64,000 nucleotides of DNA. Source: Pontederia crassipes. Taxonomy: Eukaryota; Streptophyta; Magnoliopsida; Commelinales; Pontederiaceae. The notes under the pieces are model-generated. The model was not told the DNA's origin. It made no database searches and saw only the letters and a program-made list of their open reading frames with translations. Both the position numbers and the translations under genes were made by a program. Positions 27,199 to 39,266 of this stretch are shown here, in pieces; positions within the stretch are counted from its first letter, which is position 1, and each line of letters begins with the position of its first letter. The stretch lies in NCBI GenBank assembly GCA_030549335.1, contig CM060194.1, positions 32,260,171 to 32,324,170 on the forward strand, read 5' to 3'.

Positions 27199-28345
27199 CT
27201 CAGGAGCAGATGCAGGAGCAACGAAAAGGAGCCGCCTTTATCAACTCAGACCATCAACCGCAGGCTGCAGAAGCGAACAACTGAATCAAGAATGCATCTT
27301 GATGGTAAAGATGTGTGACCATGACTTAGTACACTGAAACAAAAGAGTAGACAAAATTTCAGAAATGGATTCAGATTCAATTACTAGTCAAACAGAAACA
27401 GCAGAGAGAGAACTATTCTGATTATGCTCTTTTTGAAGTGGGCAGCCTGTATCACTTCGAAATTGGAGAGGATCAGACAGCCTTAGGCACTGAGAGAAGG
27501 GCAATCATAATAATGCAGGAGGGAATGGTGGGTGTAGCAAAAGTCCATTGCCTCTCCCTATCACGGCACTACCAGAAAGACAGCTTTTATGAAGAAAAAA
27601 ATCAAGAGATATTTTGTAAAAATTGCAATTTTTTTGTGCAGCTGTCATCTTTTAATCATATATATAATATATATAAAGAGGCAAAGATACGTGAGATATT
27701 ATTATATGATGGCTAAGGTATACATGTCAAGGTCTTAGCAAAAAGCTGCTTGTTTATTTTTTTTCTCAACCTTTTGGCCTTCAAGGCAGATTTACATCAC
27801 TTTTTTTTTCTATGGAGAACTTTATCTTGGATATACCAAAGAGTCTGAGATACAAGACAAAAGATAATTTGATGAACGCTAAGGTGCCTATTCGTCATTA
27901 GTCTTCAAATTTGTGCACTCGACTCTTCTAGCAAAAATGCAGCTTTCCGGTTATTTTCTTTATCACCATCTTAATTATATTTTTTCTATATTTAATTATA
28001 AATTATAAATATAAATTTCAGTACCTAAATTTGTTCAAATTTAACGCTTAAATGTTTTTCGTTAACGTTCATTAAAAAGATATTGTTAGTTTTTTTAATA
28101 ACTGTAAAATATAATTTTACGCTTACTTTCTTATTACAATGAAAATATTTTTAAAAACTAAAAACTAATTAATACAAGTAGAAGTATTGTCTTTTATTTT
28201 TATAATTTTTCTTGTATAAAAAAGACAAGAGAAAAAATTATATTTCTTAAATAATAAAAAGATAACTTGACACAAAGTTAAGCGGACTTATGTCAAATTT
28301 GGATAAGTTTAAATGTTTTATATTTATAGTTTAGAATCAGATATG

Positions 28346-28395
<50 letters not shown>

Positions 28396-29965
28396 CAAGT
28401 GGGGTGAAAGTTAAAATAAATTTTGAATCTTGATGTTGTTTAAGTTTTTTTTTCGACACAATTAGAGGCTTGTCAAAGGATATCGTTTTGAATAATGGTT
28501 ATGCATTTATTATTGAATAACACCTAGAATTAAATAAAAGAATTGATAAACATGGCGTTTTAATCAACTAATAGACATAGAATGGGTTTTAGCTATTAAC
28601 TGGTGCAATAATATGTTTTTTATATATTATTAATTTTAAATTGTAATGTAATAAGTATTTTAATTAGAATCAAATAAGTCATTACTTTAAGTTATATTTA
28701 ATAGAAAATAAATGTTTCCATTTTCGTCGCATATGCATATATTTTATCCTAACAAAAAATGCATAAACCTAAATAAAAATTTTGTTGCGTGTGCAATAGT
28801 AATATATTTTAGGGTTATTTCTGTTTTCCACCTCAATTATACCTACCAAATTTATACCCTAACAAATTTTCTATTTATCTTCCCTAAACTCTCCAAACAC
28901 TCCTAATCCCAAATACTTAAATAAGCAAATATATATATAGGTTATATATTTACTTGTGTACCCTTGCTCAATTACATGCATTAAATTTTAAAAAAATTAA
29001 TCGGGTGGTCTACTTCCTAATCTCACCTTTGCCATGGCCACATTTGACTTTTTTAATTTAAAAGTAAAAATACATGTACCTACTATTTCTCTCATAATTT
29101 ATGTATATGAAACTAATCAAAGATATGTCTCTTGTGTCCTTTATGCAATCGTTGAGTTGACCACTTGTGGATTCCTACTGCCTTCGTATTATAATTAATC
29201 AGCCCACTCATTGGCTCGGCCACTAATATAATCAATCTATTATCCTTCCTAATTAAAGTCACCAAATAATGGATAAGCATTTAAATAGCATGAGAATATA
29301 AATTTGAGAATAGTAATATAAACATATATTACATTTCTCCAAAGGGCCATGTGCATTATTTAGATGCATTTTAAGCCAAGGCAAGCCGAATTATTGATGT
29401 CATAAGTTTCAACTAACTACGACCTTGACCATACGAGGGAAATGTGCTCGTGTTTTTTTATGCCTTCTAATAATTAGTACCACTAGCCATGTTGGTAGTG
29501 GTTATATAGGGTGGAAATTGTGTAGTAGTGGGTTTGTTAACACATCAATTTCCATCAACTTCTTTGACGTGTTCCTCACAACAAATCGTTTCTGTTTATT
29601 TGTTTTCTTTTATTATTTTTTCCCCGTTAGACTTTCATCCCTTCACATGTTCATATATCAAGAGTTCAATCACGTGTGCATTTTATAGATGGTGGAGCAA
29701 ATTATAAAACATGCATTTGATGTGATAGATGACGGTGTATTCATCATGCTTTAAACAAAAGTTACGTTTTTAATTAAAAAAAATTAAGTCGTAATTGATG
29801 TGACGAGAACGGTGGCTTAATTTTATTGGTCAATATTTGATAGGGAGAGTTAGAGCACGATTAATTTGTGGTAGCTTTTCGTTTCCGGTAATAAAATAAT
29901 TGTACGTAGAATTAAATATTTATATACACAGTGAGAAATTAGACAACGCAGCGTATGGAAATCTA
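27199..29965. other. Intergenic DNA upstream of the kinase gene
   Basis: The first few hundred bases should hold the kinase promoter and 5' untranslated region (divergent side). A (TA)n microsatellite lies at 28347-28391. The rest is AT-rich with no recognisable gene. Confidence 0.5.
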
Positions 29966-30155
29966 TGGTATATATATATATATATGAATTAAAGACCACC
30001 AAGGAAGGTGGCTATTATTATAAGAAAATTGTCATTTTCCGACGGGCAATTTTCGACGGATATAAATCCGTCGCAATTTGTGATGAATTTTACGACAAAA
30101 ATATATCCGATATATATATATATATATATGAATTAAAGACCACCAAGGTGGCTAT
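29966..30155. repeat. Duplicated flank and left end of the CACTA element
   Basis: The segment from about 29969 to 30110 is repeated at about 30112-30250. Both copies contain, in order, a TATATA run, GAATTAAAGACCACCAAGG, GGTGGCTATTATTA, AGAAAATTGTCATTTT, CGACGGGCAATTTTCGACGG and ATATATCCGA. The repeat therefore spans host flank plus the transposon terminus, so it arose after insertion. The outer copy has TATAAGAAAA where the inner has TACAAGAAAA. Confidence 0.85.
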
Positions 30156-31522
30156 TATTACAAGAAAATTGTCATTTTTCGACGGGCAATTTTCGACGGA
30201 TAGAAATCCGTCGTAATTTGCGATGAATTTGGCAACGAAAATATATCCGATGGAATTTCTGACGGTTACAATCGACGAAAATAAAAATAATAGATTATAT
30301 AATTTGTTATATTATTATTATATTTTTCGATAATTAGGAATGTCAATATTTCTGACGAATATTCATCCGTCATAATTTTCGACGAATTTTTCGACGGCCG
30401 CAACCGTCAAAAATTAAAATAATAAATTATGTAATTTATTATATTATTATTTTATTTTTTGATGATTAGAAACGTTGATATTTTTTGCAGATATCCATCC
30501 ATCGCAACATCTGCCGCAATTTTCGACGGTCGTAATCGTCGGTTTATAATATGAGGAGTATTTTATTAATATAATTAGCGATAGTCCAAACCGTCATAAT
30601 TTTTTACGGTTCCGACCGTCGGTAATAATTAGCAACTGTTCAAACCGTCGGTAAAATAAAAAATAAATATTATATGTAACTAAATATATTATTTTATTTT
30701 TATAATTAAATAAATTTTTATGGTAACAACCGTCGATAACTTTAAAAATAATTAATATTTTCTTTTCCGACGACTAGAGCCGTCGATAATTAAAATTTCA
30801 TTATCCCGCTTTTTTTTCATTTTCCCGCTTTCTCATCTTTCCACATATATATAATACCCTCCTCTCCTCTCTCCCTCCTCTCCTCTCTCTCTCTCTCTCT
30901 CCCCTCTCCCTCTCCCGACCGACGAGCCTCTGATCGGACGTCAAGCGTCGACTGCTAGTGACCCTCTCCCGTCGACGTCTCTCTCTATCTTTCTCTCCGG
31001 CTCGGACCATCAGGCAGCCGAATCTCGCCGCTGGCGGCCGGATCCAACCTCGGCCGACTGGCAGTTGGATCCAGTCGCTCAACTGCTGGCGGCCGGATCT
31101 CGGCCGTTGGAGTTGGCCGGCTAGCGGCCGAATCTGTCCGTCGGCCGGCTAATTTTTTTATATTATAAAAATTCTTTGTGACGGTTTTGATCGCCGAAAC
31201 TTCGACGGTTGGGCGACGACCGCCGAAAATTTCAGCGGTAGCATCCGCCGATATTTGTGGCTGTCGACGAAACCGTCGAAAACTTCGGCGGTCGTGACCG
31301 CCGAAGTATCGACGGTTTTATCAACCGTCGCAAATATCGGCGATCGTGACCATCGAAAATCCGTCGAAATTTTCGGCGTTTCCTTCACAATCGTCGAAAA
31401 ATAATTTGCGACAATCATTTTTCGGACGAATCGAATATGTCAAAAAAATTATCAGAAATGACAGTTTTTTGGAAAATTGCAGACGATTTCGACCGTCTGT
31501 AATTGCCCTATTTCTTGTAGTG
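30156..31522. mobile_element. Non-autonomous CACTA (En/Spm) element
   Basis: The right end is TTTCTTGTAGTG (31511-31522), the inverted form of the canonical CACTACAAGAAA. The left end is TATTACAAGAAAA (from 30156), the same terminus with C-to-T changes at two positions. Flanking TAT on both sides (30153-30155, 31523-31525) is the 3 bp target duplication typical of this superfamily. Subterminal regions are packed with CGACGG/CCGTCG motifs in both orientations, as CACTA elements carry for transposase binding. The interior (30850-31150) is a pyrimidine-rich then GC-rich stretch without a transposase. Length is 1367 bp. Confidence 0.88.
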
Positions 31523-31525
31523 TAT

Positions 31526-32990
31526 GTCTCTGACTTGTCCAAAATTGCCTAACAATTTGATCAGATAGGAATTAACGATTCAATTAAGGCATGCAAAAAA
31601 AAATTGTATCGTTCATTCATTGACGAGTATAAGATGACAAAAAAAACTTAAGATAAAATATTACATATCCATCTTGTGACAATAATAAATCAATTTCCAA
31701 TAAAAAATTATGTATCGTTACAAGTATTTTTCTTTGTTTGGTTATGTCTATAAACTACCATTTTTTTGACAAAAAAACTTTTGATGCTTATTTTTCACTC
31801 AAATAGTTTATATATTCATTTTTTAAAAGAATAATGAATGATATTTTTTCATAAAGGGAAAAGAGGCCATGTTTAGCATTTCCGCAAAGCAGGTTGCTTG
31901 GCACGTAGGGGAGTCGTGAGATGGGATTCCAACGGTGCGCAATGTCATTTTTCTTTTTTTTATTATTTTGATCCTCTGCAGTCATCCTCGTCCGATGGAA
32001 TACCACGGTACATGATCAAGCATCCAATACAGTGCGCCATCATTCCAACTTCTCTCTCATACGCACGATCAATCCCACGGTGCTCGATCTGCTCATGTGC
32101 TGCTCCACCGACGACTTTGGCTACTCAAGGTGAGATCATGGATCGACGATGACAAGGTTGCTCGCTGCACCTTCGCCCTTCTCGTTCGGCATGGTGAGGT
32201 AACATCCCAAGTTAAAAACCGTACATTTTTTGCATCGCACGGCTGCCCTCTTTCTCACGGCCACTCTCATTTGTTGTCGCTCCTACCACTGCTACATTGT
32301 GCATTGCCGACATCCGTTTCTCACGACTTCCCCCTTTGACATGGCTGCCCCACCCTCGCGCGGCTGCAGAGCCCCACCCATCGCGCGGCTCACCCCTTTC
32401 TCGCGGCTGCCCCACCCTTGCGTGGCTGTCCCCTTTCTCACGGCTGCGGAGAGTTCTTCTGCATGTCGCTGACATCCGTTCGAGAAGCCCTACTCGGGTC
32501 ACTTTTTTGGTTGGTGGTGAACTAACTGCCTTTGTCTTTTCGTTGAGTTTATAATGATTGTTTCATTCGATTATGCAGAGAAATTATGAAGATGTTATGC
32601 AGATAAATGAGTTTATAATGATTGTAATTCAGTTGTTATGCAGGAGAAATTATTAATGCCTTTGTGTTTTCTTTGAGTTTATAATGATTGTTTCATGGTG
32701 AATGAGATATGAGACATGTTGTTTCATGAATATAATGATTGTTTATGACTTCAAATTGCACCAGGGGTTCATGATAACTGTTTGGATTCATTGCTCAATT
32801 AAGTTGAACATATGTCTTTGTGCTCATGTAATGACTTGCATCAATGTTATCATGTAGCAAATGATAGGCGATTATGTCTTAAGCCAAGTTGAGTTTTGTT
32901 GCCCCTATCTTTGTAATGAATTTGTGCTCATTTAATGACTTAGCGTTTGTGTAATGAATGACTCTTTGGCTTCTTGCTTTTAGTAAGACA
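31526..32990. other. Intergenic DNA with a GC-rich repeated patch
   Basis: 32200-32470 contains CTCACGGCTGCC- and CACCCTCGCGCGGCT-type phrases repeated several times with changes, a local degenerate repeat. 32570-32720 repeats GAGTTTATAATGATTGTTTCAT at least three times. This may be the 5' part of the pseudogene that follows, but no reading frame supports that. Confidence 0.5.
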
Positions 32991-34500
32991 TGGATGCAAC
33001 TGCAAATAATCAAGATGGTGAATGTTGAGTCAATGAAGAACTTGGATCACAAGGTGAGGAAATTGTGAATGAAGAGATACTCAGTGTTGAGGAAACTGTG
33101 AATGAGGCCATGCAAGTCGATTGGCAGGTGCATCAAAAGTCATATAAAATTAATAAGCCATGTCTCAGAATGACTTTTGATATAGAGAATGATGCATATG
33201 AGTACTACAATCTATAAGGATTATCCCATGAGATTAAGGAAAAACAACTAAGTCATAAGAAGAAGGCTTGTTTGTTCTAAGCAAGATTATAAGGATCTCA
33301 ATGACAAACGAAGCGTGGGAAGAGAGGTGAAACATAAAAATAACGTAGAAATGTTTGTAAAGCACACTTGATAGTTGGATTAAATAATGATGCTAAGTAG
33401 AAGGTGAAATCATTTGTTGAAGAGCACACACATTCTTTAGTTAATCCATCGAAAGTTCGCATGTTGCGTTCTCACCAATCATTGTCGTCTTCTTCAAAGT
33501 CAGACATGAAAAGATTACATCAACATGGGTTTGGTTCATTGATAATAGTAAAGGTTCTAAACTTTTGCAGTGATTCATCTATTACCGCACAAAATTGTAA
33601 GGATCATTTGAAAGCGATAAGACAAAACAATATGGATAGAGCATGCATGAGTGTGATTTCATATTTTCAAAAGAGTCTGAGGAAGAAGAGGCATTATTTT
33701 TTAATTGGGAATTTGATGGAATTTACACTGCAAGAGGCTGACTCTAGAGCAAGGGATTCTTATATGACTTTTGGCAATGTCATTATTTTTTATATAACTT
33801 ATAGAACCAACAAATTTCGTATGTCATTTGCACCTTTCACCATCACAAACAATCAATATTGTTTGGATGTACGTTATTAGATAATGAGACAAAAGAAACA
33901 ATAATGTGTCAAGTATTTTAGTAAGTTGTTCGTGCAAAAAATTCGAGCAAGATGGAATATTGTGTGCTCATATTGTACTTATTCTTAATGAGAAAAGAGT
34001 TATAACATACTAGAGAAGTATATTCTTCACCATTGGAATAAAATTGAATGTTATTCAAATGCACTTGTATTTCAAAATAGCTCAACGATGAATGAAAGTT
34101 CTGTGATTCCGTCAGAAGTGTGGACATGGAGAACAAATATATGGAAGGCATTAGACATGGGTGTGCATTTTCGTAAGAAATTCGAAATTGGAATCCCATT
34201 TTTAACTTCTCTTGTCAATTACAATTGCTTGTCAAAATAACGACTTAATCCAGGAGGCTACTGCTTTTGCACTTGCTCTGAAACACTTATTTGATGGGAA
34301 ACAAAAAAATACAGAGTTTATGATACATGACCCAATTCCTGTGAGACCTAAGGGGAGACTAAGAAAACTAGCAAGAATAAAATCTTATGTAGAGGTTTCA
34401 TCGTCCCAAGGTGAGAAAAAAGGAGAACATGCAAAACATGCAGTAATCAAGGTCATTTTGCTAAAAACCATCCATTTCCTAAGGTATACATATCATTTCA
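32991..34500 (+). pseudogene. FAR1/FRS-type (MULE-derived) transposase pseudogene
   Basis: Reading through breaks, the segment from MDATANNQDGE near 32991 has a FAR1 DNA-binding region (MTFDIENDAYEYYN, about 33170-33220). An EEHTHSLVNPSKVRMLRSH phrase follows at 33418. Next is the MULE transposase region, with a SRARDSYMTFGNV phrase near 33745 and TNKFRMSFAPF near 33810, the block that normally holds catalytic Asp. A SWIM zinc finger is legible near 33920-33985 (SCSCKKFEQDGILCAH). A C-terminal part (DPIPVRPKGRLRKLARIKS) ends near 34500. Stops and frameshifts occur in the 5' part, after the transposase block and around the SWIM finger. It could be a decayed FAR1-related host gene or a MULE; no terminal repeats were found. 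Confidence 0.75.
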
Positions 34501-35510
34501 ACTGAGTATGCGACTCGCTTGTCTTATTTCTTTTTCTTAATGAACAGTTTAACATGACACAATAGCTACATCCAAATGGCAGGAGATGCTTGGTTATATT
34601 TTGTGGATCCCATAGGTAATGTTGTCCCAAACTTTGAAATATATGTTGCAATGTTATAAAACTCGGACTGGACATCGATCCGGAAAAGTTGGTCGAACTA
34701 GTCGGATCGATGAACTCAAAAAACATTTTTTAGAATTATTCTAGTGTTGTCCATGGATCATTGCCTAGCAGGAAATTATGGAAGTTGCTATAAGATATTT
34801 AATTTTATGTTAACTGGTTAGTATGTATTGAATGGTTAATATGCAATGGATAATTTTATCCAGTAAATGTGCTACAAGCATCTCTTTTGTGAAATGTTTG
34901 TAATGTAATTATATTCTTTTTCCGAACTATTTTAGTGCTTATTAATGGAGCGGATGAATGCTTGCAGCACTTGCCATAAAATAGATTTGATTAGCCATTT
35001 TTTAAGAGGAATTGAGATAACTTTTACACCCTTAGTATATCTCTCTGGGCTGTTTTATGTTTACGTTAACCTATAAATAGGTTGTTTTATGTTTTATGTG
35101 CATTCCTTTATGTTTTTGTCTGTTTGTTATGCTTTATGTTCCCATTAGAGTTATAATATTTGATAGTATTTTCTATCATTTTTCCCCTGTCCCTCACAAA
35201 TGGTAATCTTCAATGAATAGTGCACCTAGGTTCGTTTTTGCAATAGTTTCGGTTGATTAGAGGTACATCTATATACATTATCTGGTACATGGTATCCAAG
35301 GTAGAAATAATGGAGTGGGATGATTAATCTAGTAAACATCATCTATTTGACGAGCTCTTCCATTATTAGTTGCCCCTCCCATGTATTTGGGAACTCATAG
35401 ATGATGAGGTAACTGGCACCAAACTTTAAGAAGCTGGCATCAAGTTCATGGACAAAATAATTGATATGTCCATTGATCACAAGTATATCGCCAAAGATCA
35501 CAAGTGAGGT
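34501..35510. other. Intergenic DNA, no gene seen
   Basis: 34650-34720 carries CTCGGACTGGACATCGATCCGG and GGTCGAACTAGTCGGATCGATG, akin to the AACCGG-type repeats near 4130 and 15100. The rest is AT-rich without a recognisable feature. Confidence 0.45.
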
Positions 35511-36014
35511 TATTAAAATCGCGATCTTGATCGTATGATCATACCTACTTAGAATCTACGAGCTTGATCTCAATTTTGAAATTTTTTTTGTAGGATTGGT
35601 AGGATCATAATAGCAAGATCGTAAAATCCTACCATCTCACTAATTCAATTTTTTTTTCAATTTTCACCAAGTTGCAACATGATTTTTTGAGAAATAAAAT
35701 TAAGAAAAATGTTATTGGTTCTAATTAAAATTTTAAAAATATTTTTGCACAAAATAACTTTATTATAAATGTATATTAAAAGTTATTATATAATGCTACT
35801 TAATATTCATTATATTATTGCCAATTTTTTTGTCAATCTATATTAAGTTACTATTATATAAATAATATATATATGCATTTGTAGGAAGTCTTAATAAGAT
35901 AGTACTCAAGTTAATAGTATGTATAATTTAAAACATTATTAGTTTATTTTAAAAATATTATTTTACATAATTTTATATATTAAACTATTTTTTAATATAT
36001 AGGTAGGATCTTAT
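35511..36014. repeat. GATC-ended MITE-like repeat, part left of the Sirevirus
   Basis: It begins with ATTAAAATCGCGATCTTGATCGTATGATC (from about 35514) and reaches GGTAGGATCTTAT, where the Sirevirus-like element interrupts it. The sequence resumes at 46151 with CTTACGATCTTCGATCTTAAT, which is roughly the inverted form of the start. The AT-rich interior (35640-35990) is matched in reverse complement by 63640-63980, with shared phrases such as AAAATCATGTTGCAACTTGG-like and AGGAAGTCTTAATAGGATAGTAC-like stretches. It is therefore a dispersed family. Confidence 0.65.
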
Positions 36015-37289
36015 TATAGGATCGAAAGCACCAAGAGGGGGGGGGGGTGAATTGGTGTATAAAAATTTAGAGCCGAAAATGACGTTGAAATAAATTCAAG
36101 GTGAATACGATCACAAGCAAGTAAATGATAGGTAATAACAGCAAGATAAGTAAGAGAAGAGAAAGACGCGATATGTTGACGAGGTTCGGCCCAACTCCTT
36201 GGCCTACGTCCCCATTCCGACTTCTCAACCTTGAGACCGTCGGAGATTCACTATCCTTCTCTTTTCTTATAAGTTGAAAATAAACTCTTTCTACACCACA
36301 ATGCCTTCTTATTTGCTCAAGAGGTAAGGCACACCTCTTCTTACAAGGAGCTCTAAAAAATTATCTAAGCAGGAATTCCCTCCAAAACTCTTCTTCTTAC
36401 AAATAGTATTCTCACTAAGAAACTAGAAGAGGGAATGGATGATTTGCAACTTTGGCACAAGAAAAAAGCTTTGGATTTGAAGGGAGCTCAATAGTGGTTT
36501 GCCTTGCTTGGATGATCTTTCTTCAATCTTTTGGATCCCTTTTATAGGCTTCACTTGAAAATTTGACCGTTGTAAAGTAATTCAAAAAGATTGTGCTGTC
36601 AGCTCTATAATGGTCGACCGTTTTGGTATCGGTCATCCGTTTTTTACAGTAACTAGCCGTTATTCTCTCTGTTGATTCTCCAGCGGTCGCCCATTACCAA
36701 ATTGGTCGTCCATTTATTAAAAAATTATATCCATTAATTTGTTTTTTCTGTGCAGTTTACCGTTGATAGTAGGTCGTAGAAGAATTATAGTCGTTCATGA
36801 TTTCATAACGGTCGCTCGATATAGAATAGGTCGCCCGATTCTGAAGTTCATTCCATTCTGTGATTAGCAGATGATCCAGTCTTCTATTTCGATCGTCCAT
36901 TTTCTTCATGACGGTCGACCGATTATATATCGGTCATCCATTTTTTCACGGTTGTTCCATTCTGTGATTAGCGGACGCTCCACCATTAATTTCGGTCGTC
37001 CATTATCTGTCATAACGGTCGACCGATAATAAATCGATCGTCCATTTTTCGTGGCTGTTCCATTCTGTGATTAGCGGATGCTCCATCATTGATTTCGGTC
37101 GTCCATTATCTGCCATAACGGTCGACCGGTTACAAATCGGTCGTTCATTTTTCCTGCAGATAAAAACTTCGGCTATTTTTCTTCGAAAAATGTTAACCCT
37201 GTTCATGCTATCACTTTAAGCATAATTAGTATATCATCTTCCTTGTTTGCTATCATCAAAATATATGATATATGGTCTTGAGATCAACA
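36015..37289 (-). repeat. 3' LTR of the Sirevirus-like element
   Basis: On the - strand it starts TGTTGATCTCAAGACC and ends GGTGCTTTCGATCC then TATA, where the other LTR ends TACA. It contains about a dozen GGTCGACC/GGTCGTCC phrases between 36600 and 37160. Confidence 0.92.
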
Positions 37290-37292
37290 ATC

Positions 37293-37625
37293 TCCCCCTT
37301 TTTTATGATGACAAACAAAGTGACGAGAAGGTAATCAAAATATCAAAATTATAAATTCCTCCCCATAAATTCATGCTTGCATATATCATTACTCCCCCTT
37401 AATCAAAGCATAACTTCTTTTTGTAAATATCACAATTCTTAATACAATCCACATTATAAACACGAGCAGTGAACACATCTCATAAACATGACAATAATAT
37501 TATAAACATGAGCAGTGAACACACTTCATAAACATGACAATAATGTCATACATAATGATAAAGTCATACATCGTCACATACATTTCTTCTCCCCCTTTTG
37601 ACAACATCAAAAAAAGGAGGAAACA
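37293..37625 (-). other. Polypurine tracts next to the 3' LTR
   Basis: On the - strand AAAAAAGGGGGAGATTG abuts the LTR (37290-37306). Further AAGGGGGAG tracts occur near 37390 and 37585-37600, the last with AAAAGGGGGAGAAGAA after TTGATGTTGTC. Repeated tracts of this kind are known from Sireviruses. Confidence 0.8.
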
Positions 37626-37679
37626 ACAAAAAGCTAACATAAAGATAAACTAAACATCCGTCACTAACATAATGAGAAA

Positions 37680-38875
37680 CTAGACATCCGGAGCGTCATC
37701 GGGCGGGGGCGCAACCTGCTCATAGGGAGAAGTGTCGAACCCCTGAGAACGAAAAAATGCAAACATACACTCCTGTTGGCGGCGTTGATCAAGCTCTATG
37801 CAGTCGATGCGCGTCACCATCTCATCCCACTCACTACGTGTCGGTACTGAGTCCCAACCTCTCATCGGCGCACGTGAAGAAGGTCCGGGAGCCTGCGAAG
37901 GAGCCTGCGTGGGAGCCTCAGTGCCGGCCTCATTATCGGAATCCAAGTCCTGATCATCTTGGTCTTGAGTGGAAAAGACCCATTCTTCATTGACAAAGGC
38001 AAGACCCTTTCGTTTCAATGTACCCTTTCCAATGATATCGATCGGTTTCTCAGAAAGGGACAACTCACCCTCAGGAATAAGAATGTGTTTATGACGAAAT
38101 ATGCGAGTGAGAAAAGAGCCAAAGTGAAGGATCATGTTATGAGATTTTCTGGAATCGATCATTTCTTTGGTGAAGATGAAATGATAAATCATATACGTAC
38201 CAAAGTTAACTGGAGGAAAATCATGTCGAAGAAAACAATAAAGAAGTCATAGGTCATGAAAAGTCATATCAGTAAAATGACCAGAGCGAGGGAAGATGAT
38301 ATGACTAATGATATGGTGGGCAACAAGAAGTGGAGGAGACAAGTTCTTTAGAAGCCCTTTCATGGGAAGCTACGCACTTCACCACGAAAGACAACTTCAA
38401 GAGCGTCGTCTATACAAATGTCCGTGGGCCACCTATGGGATACAATGTTTAAGAGTCCTCAGTTTGGGACATTAAAAATCTCACAAATCAAGGAATTAGT
38501 AAGTTTGATGGTATGACTTAGTACGTGAGATGTCACAGTAGATTTGAACTCTGAGAAAGAAAAGTTGGCGTAGAAAAGTCGGACTAACCTAGGATAGACT
38601 GGTTCCTTGACGTCAAAGAGGGGAATCCAACTGATCCCGTCAAAGATATCGTGAAGCATGCGCATATTAAGGGACGACCAATCTACTCGCATGTCATGTG
38701 CTACCTCCCTAGTAGAATATAAGGTCTCAAAAGAAGATGCAACAGAAGCGTTAACAAAGAGAGAAGAGTTGAAATCACGAGGAGGTGTTGGTGGAGAGTC
38801 CGATGATAAATGAGAAGATGATGCTAGTTCCTTCCTCTTGCGAGGATCAGCACATGTCTTCTTCCGTAGTGGCAT
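37680..38875 (-). pseudogene. Envelope-like / plant transposon-protein region
   Basis: Downstream of pol there are two open segments on the - strand, 38459-38875 (start chosen at the inner Met before PLRKKTCADPRKRKE) and 37680-38192. The sequence between them is open only with frame changes. The first contains EPVYPRLVRLFYANFSF, a signature of the plant 'putative transposon protein' domain that is often annotated as envelope-like in Sireviruses. The second has an acidic, Pro/Ala-rich tail ending in PPPDDAPDV. No function is proven for this region in the family. The breaks make it a pseudogene here. Confidence 0.7.
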
Positions 38876-39266
38876 TTGGACAAGATCAAATGTTTGGGAG
38901 TAAGGAATGATAAGAAATGACGTGGAAGGATAGAAACGGTCGACCGGTTTTGTCCAGAACACGTGATATATTGTTCGTAGGTGGAGAAACGATTGTCCGA
39001 TATGAGAAACGATCGACCGTTTTTGTCCAGAATACAATAATATATCGTTTGTTTCTTACGATATTGAACACGACGACAACAAAGGTTTTAGACAACAGAA
39101 TTGACAGACAATTGAAGAAGGTGTGAGATTGATCTGATATCAAATGGAAACACCTGTCAATTGATCAAGAAATTCGAGATCAGGGCATGAACATTTCGAA
39201 TCAAATTTGATTCCTTGTTGATAGTTTCTAACTCACATTGAATGCAGAGGGATCTATGAATCGTCC

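Noticed and set aside
27567..27579. CACTACCAGAAAG, resembling a CACTA terminus
   Set aside because: No inverted partner, no CGACGG-type subterminal repeats and no 3 bp duplication nearby, so chance is likely.
36600..37160. Regularly repeated GGTCGACC units considered as a CRISPR-like or satellite array
   Set aside because: Units and spacings vary, they lie inside a defined LTR, and the same array is in the other LTR. A plant nuclear context excludes CRISPR.
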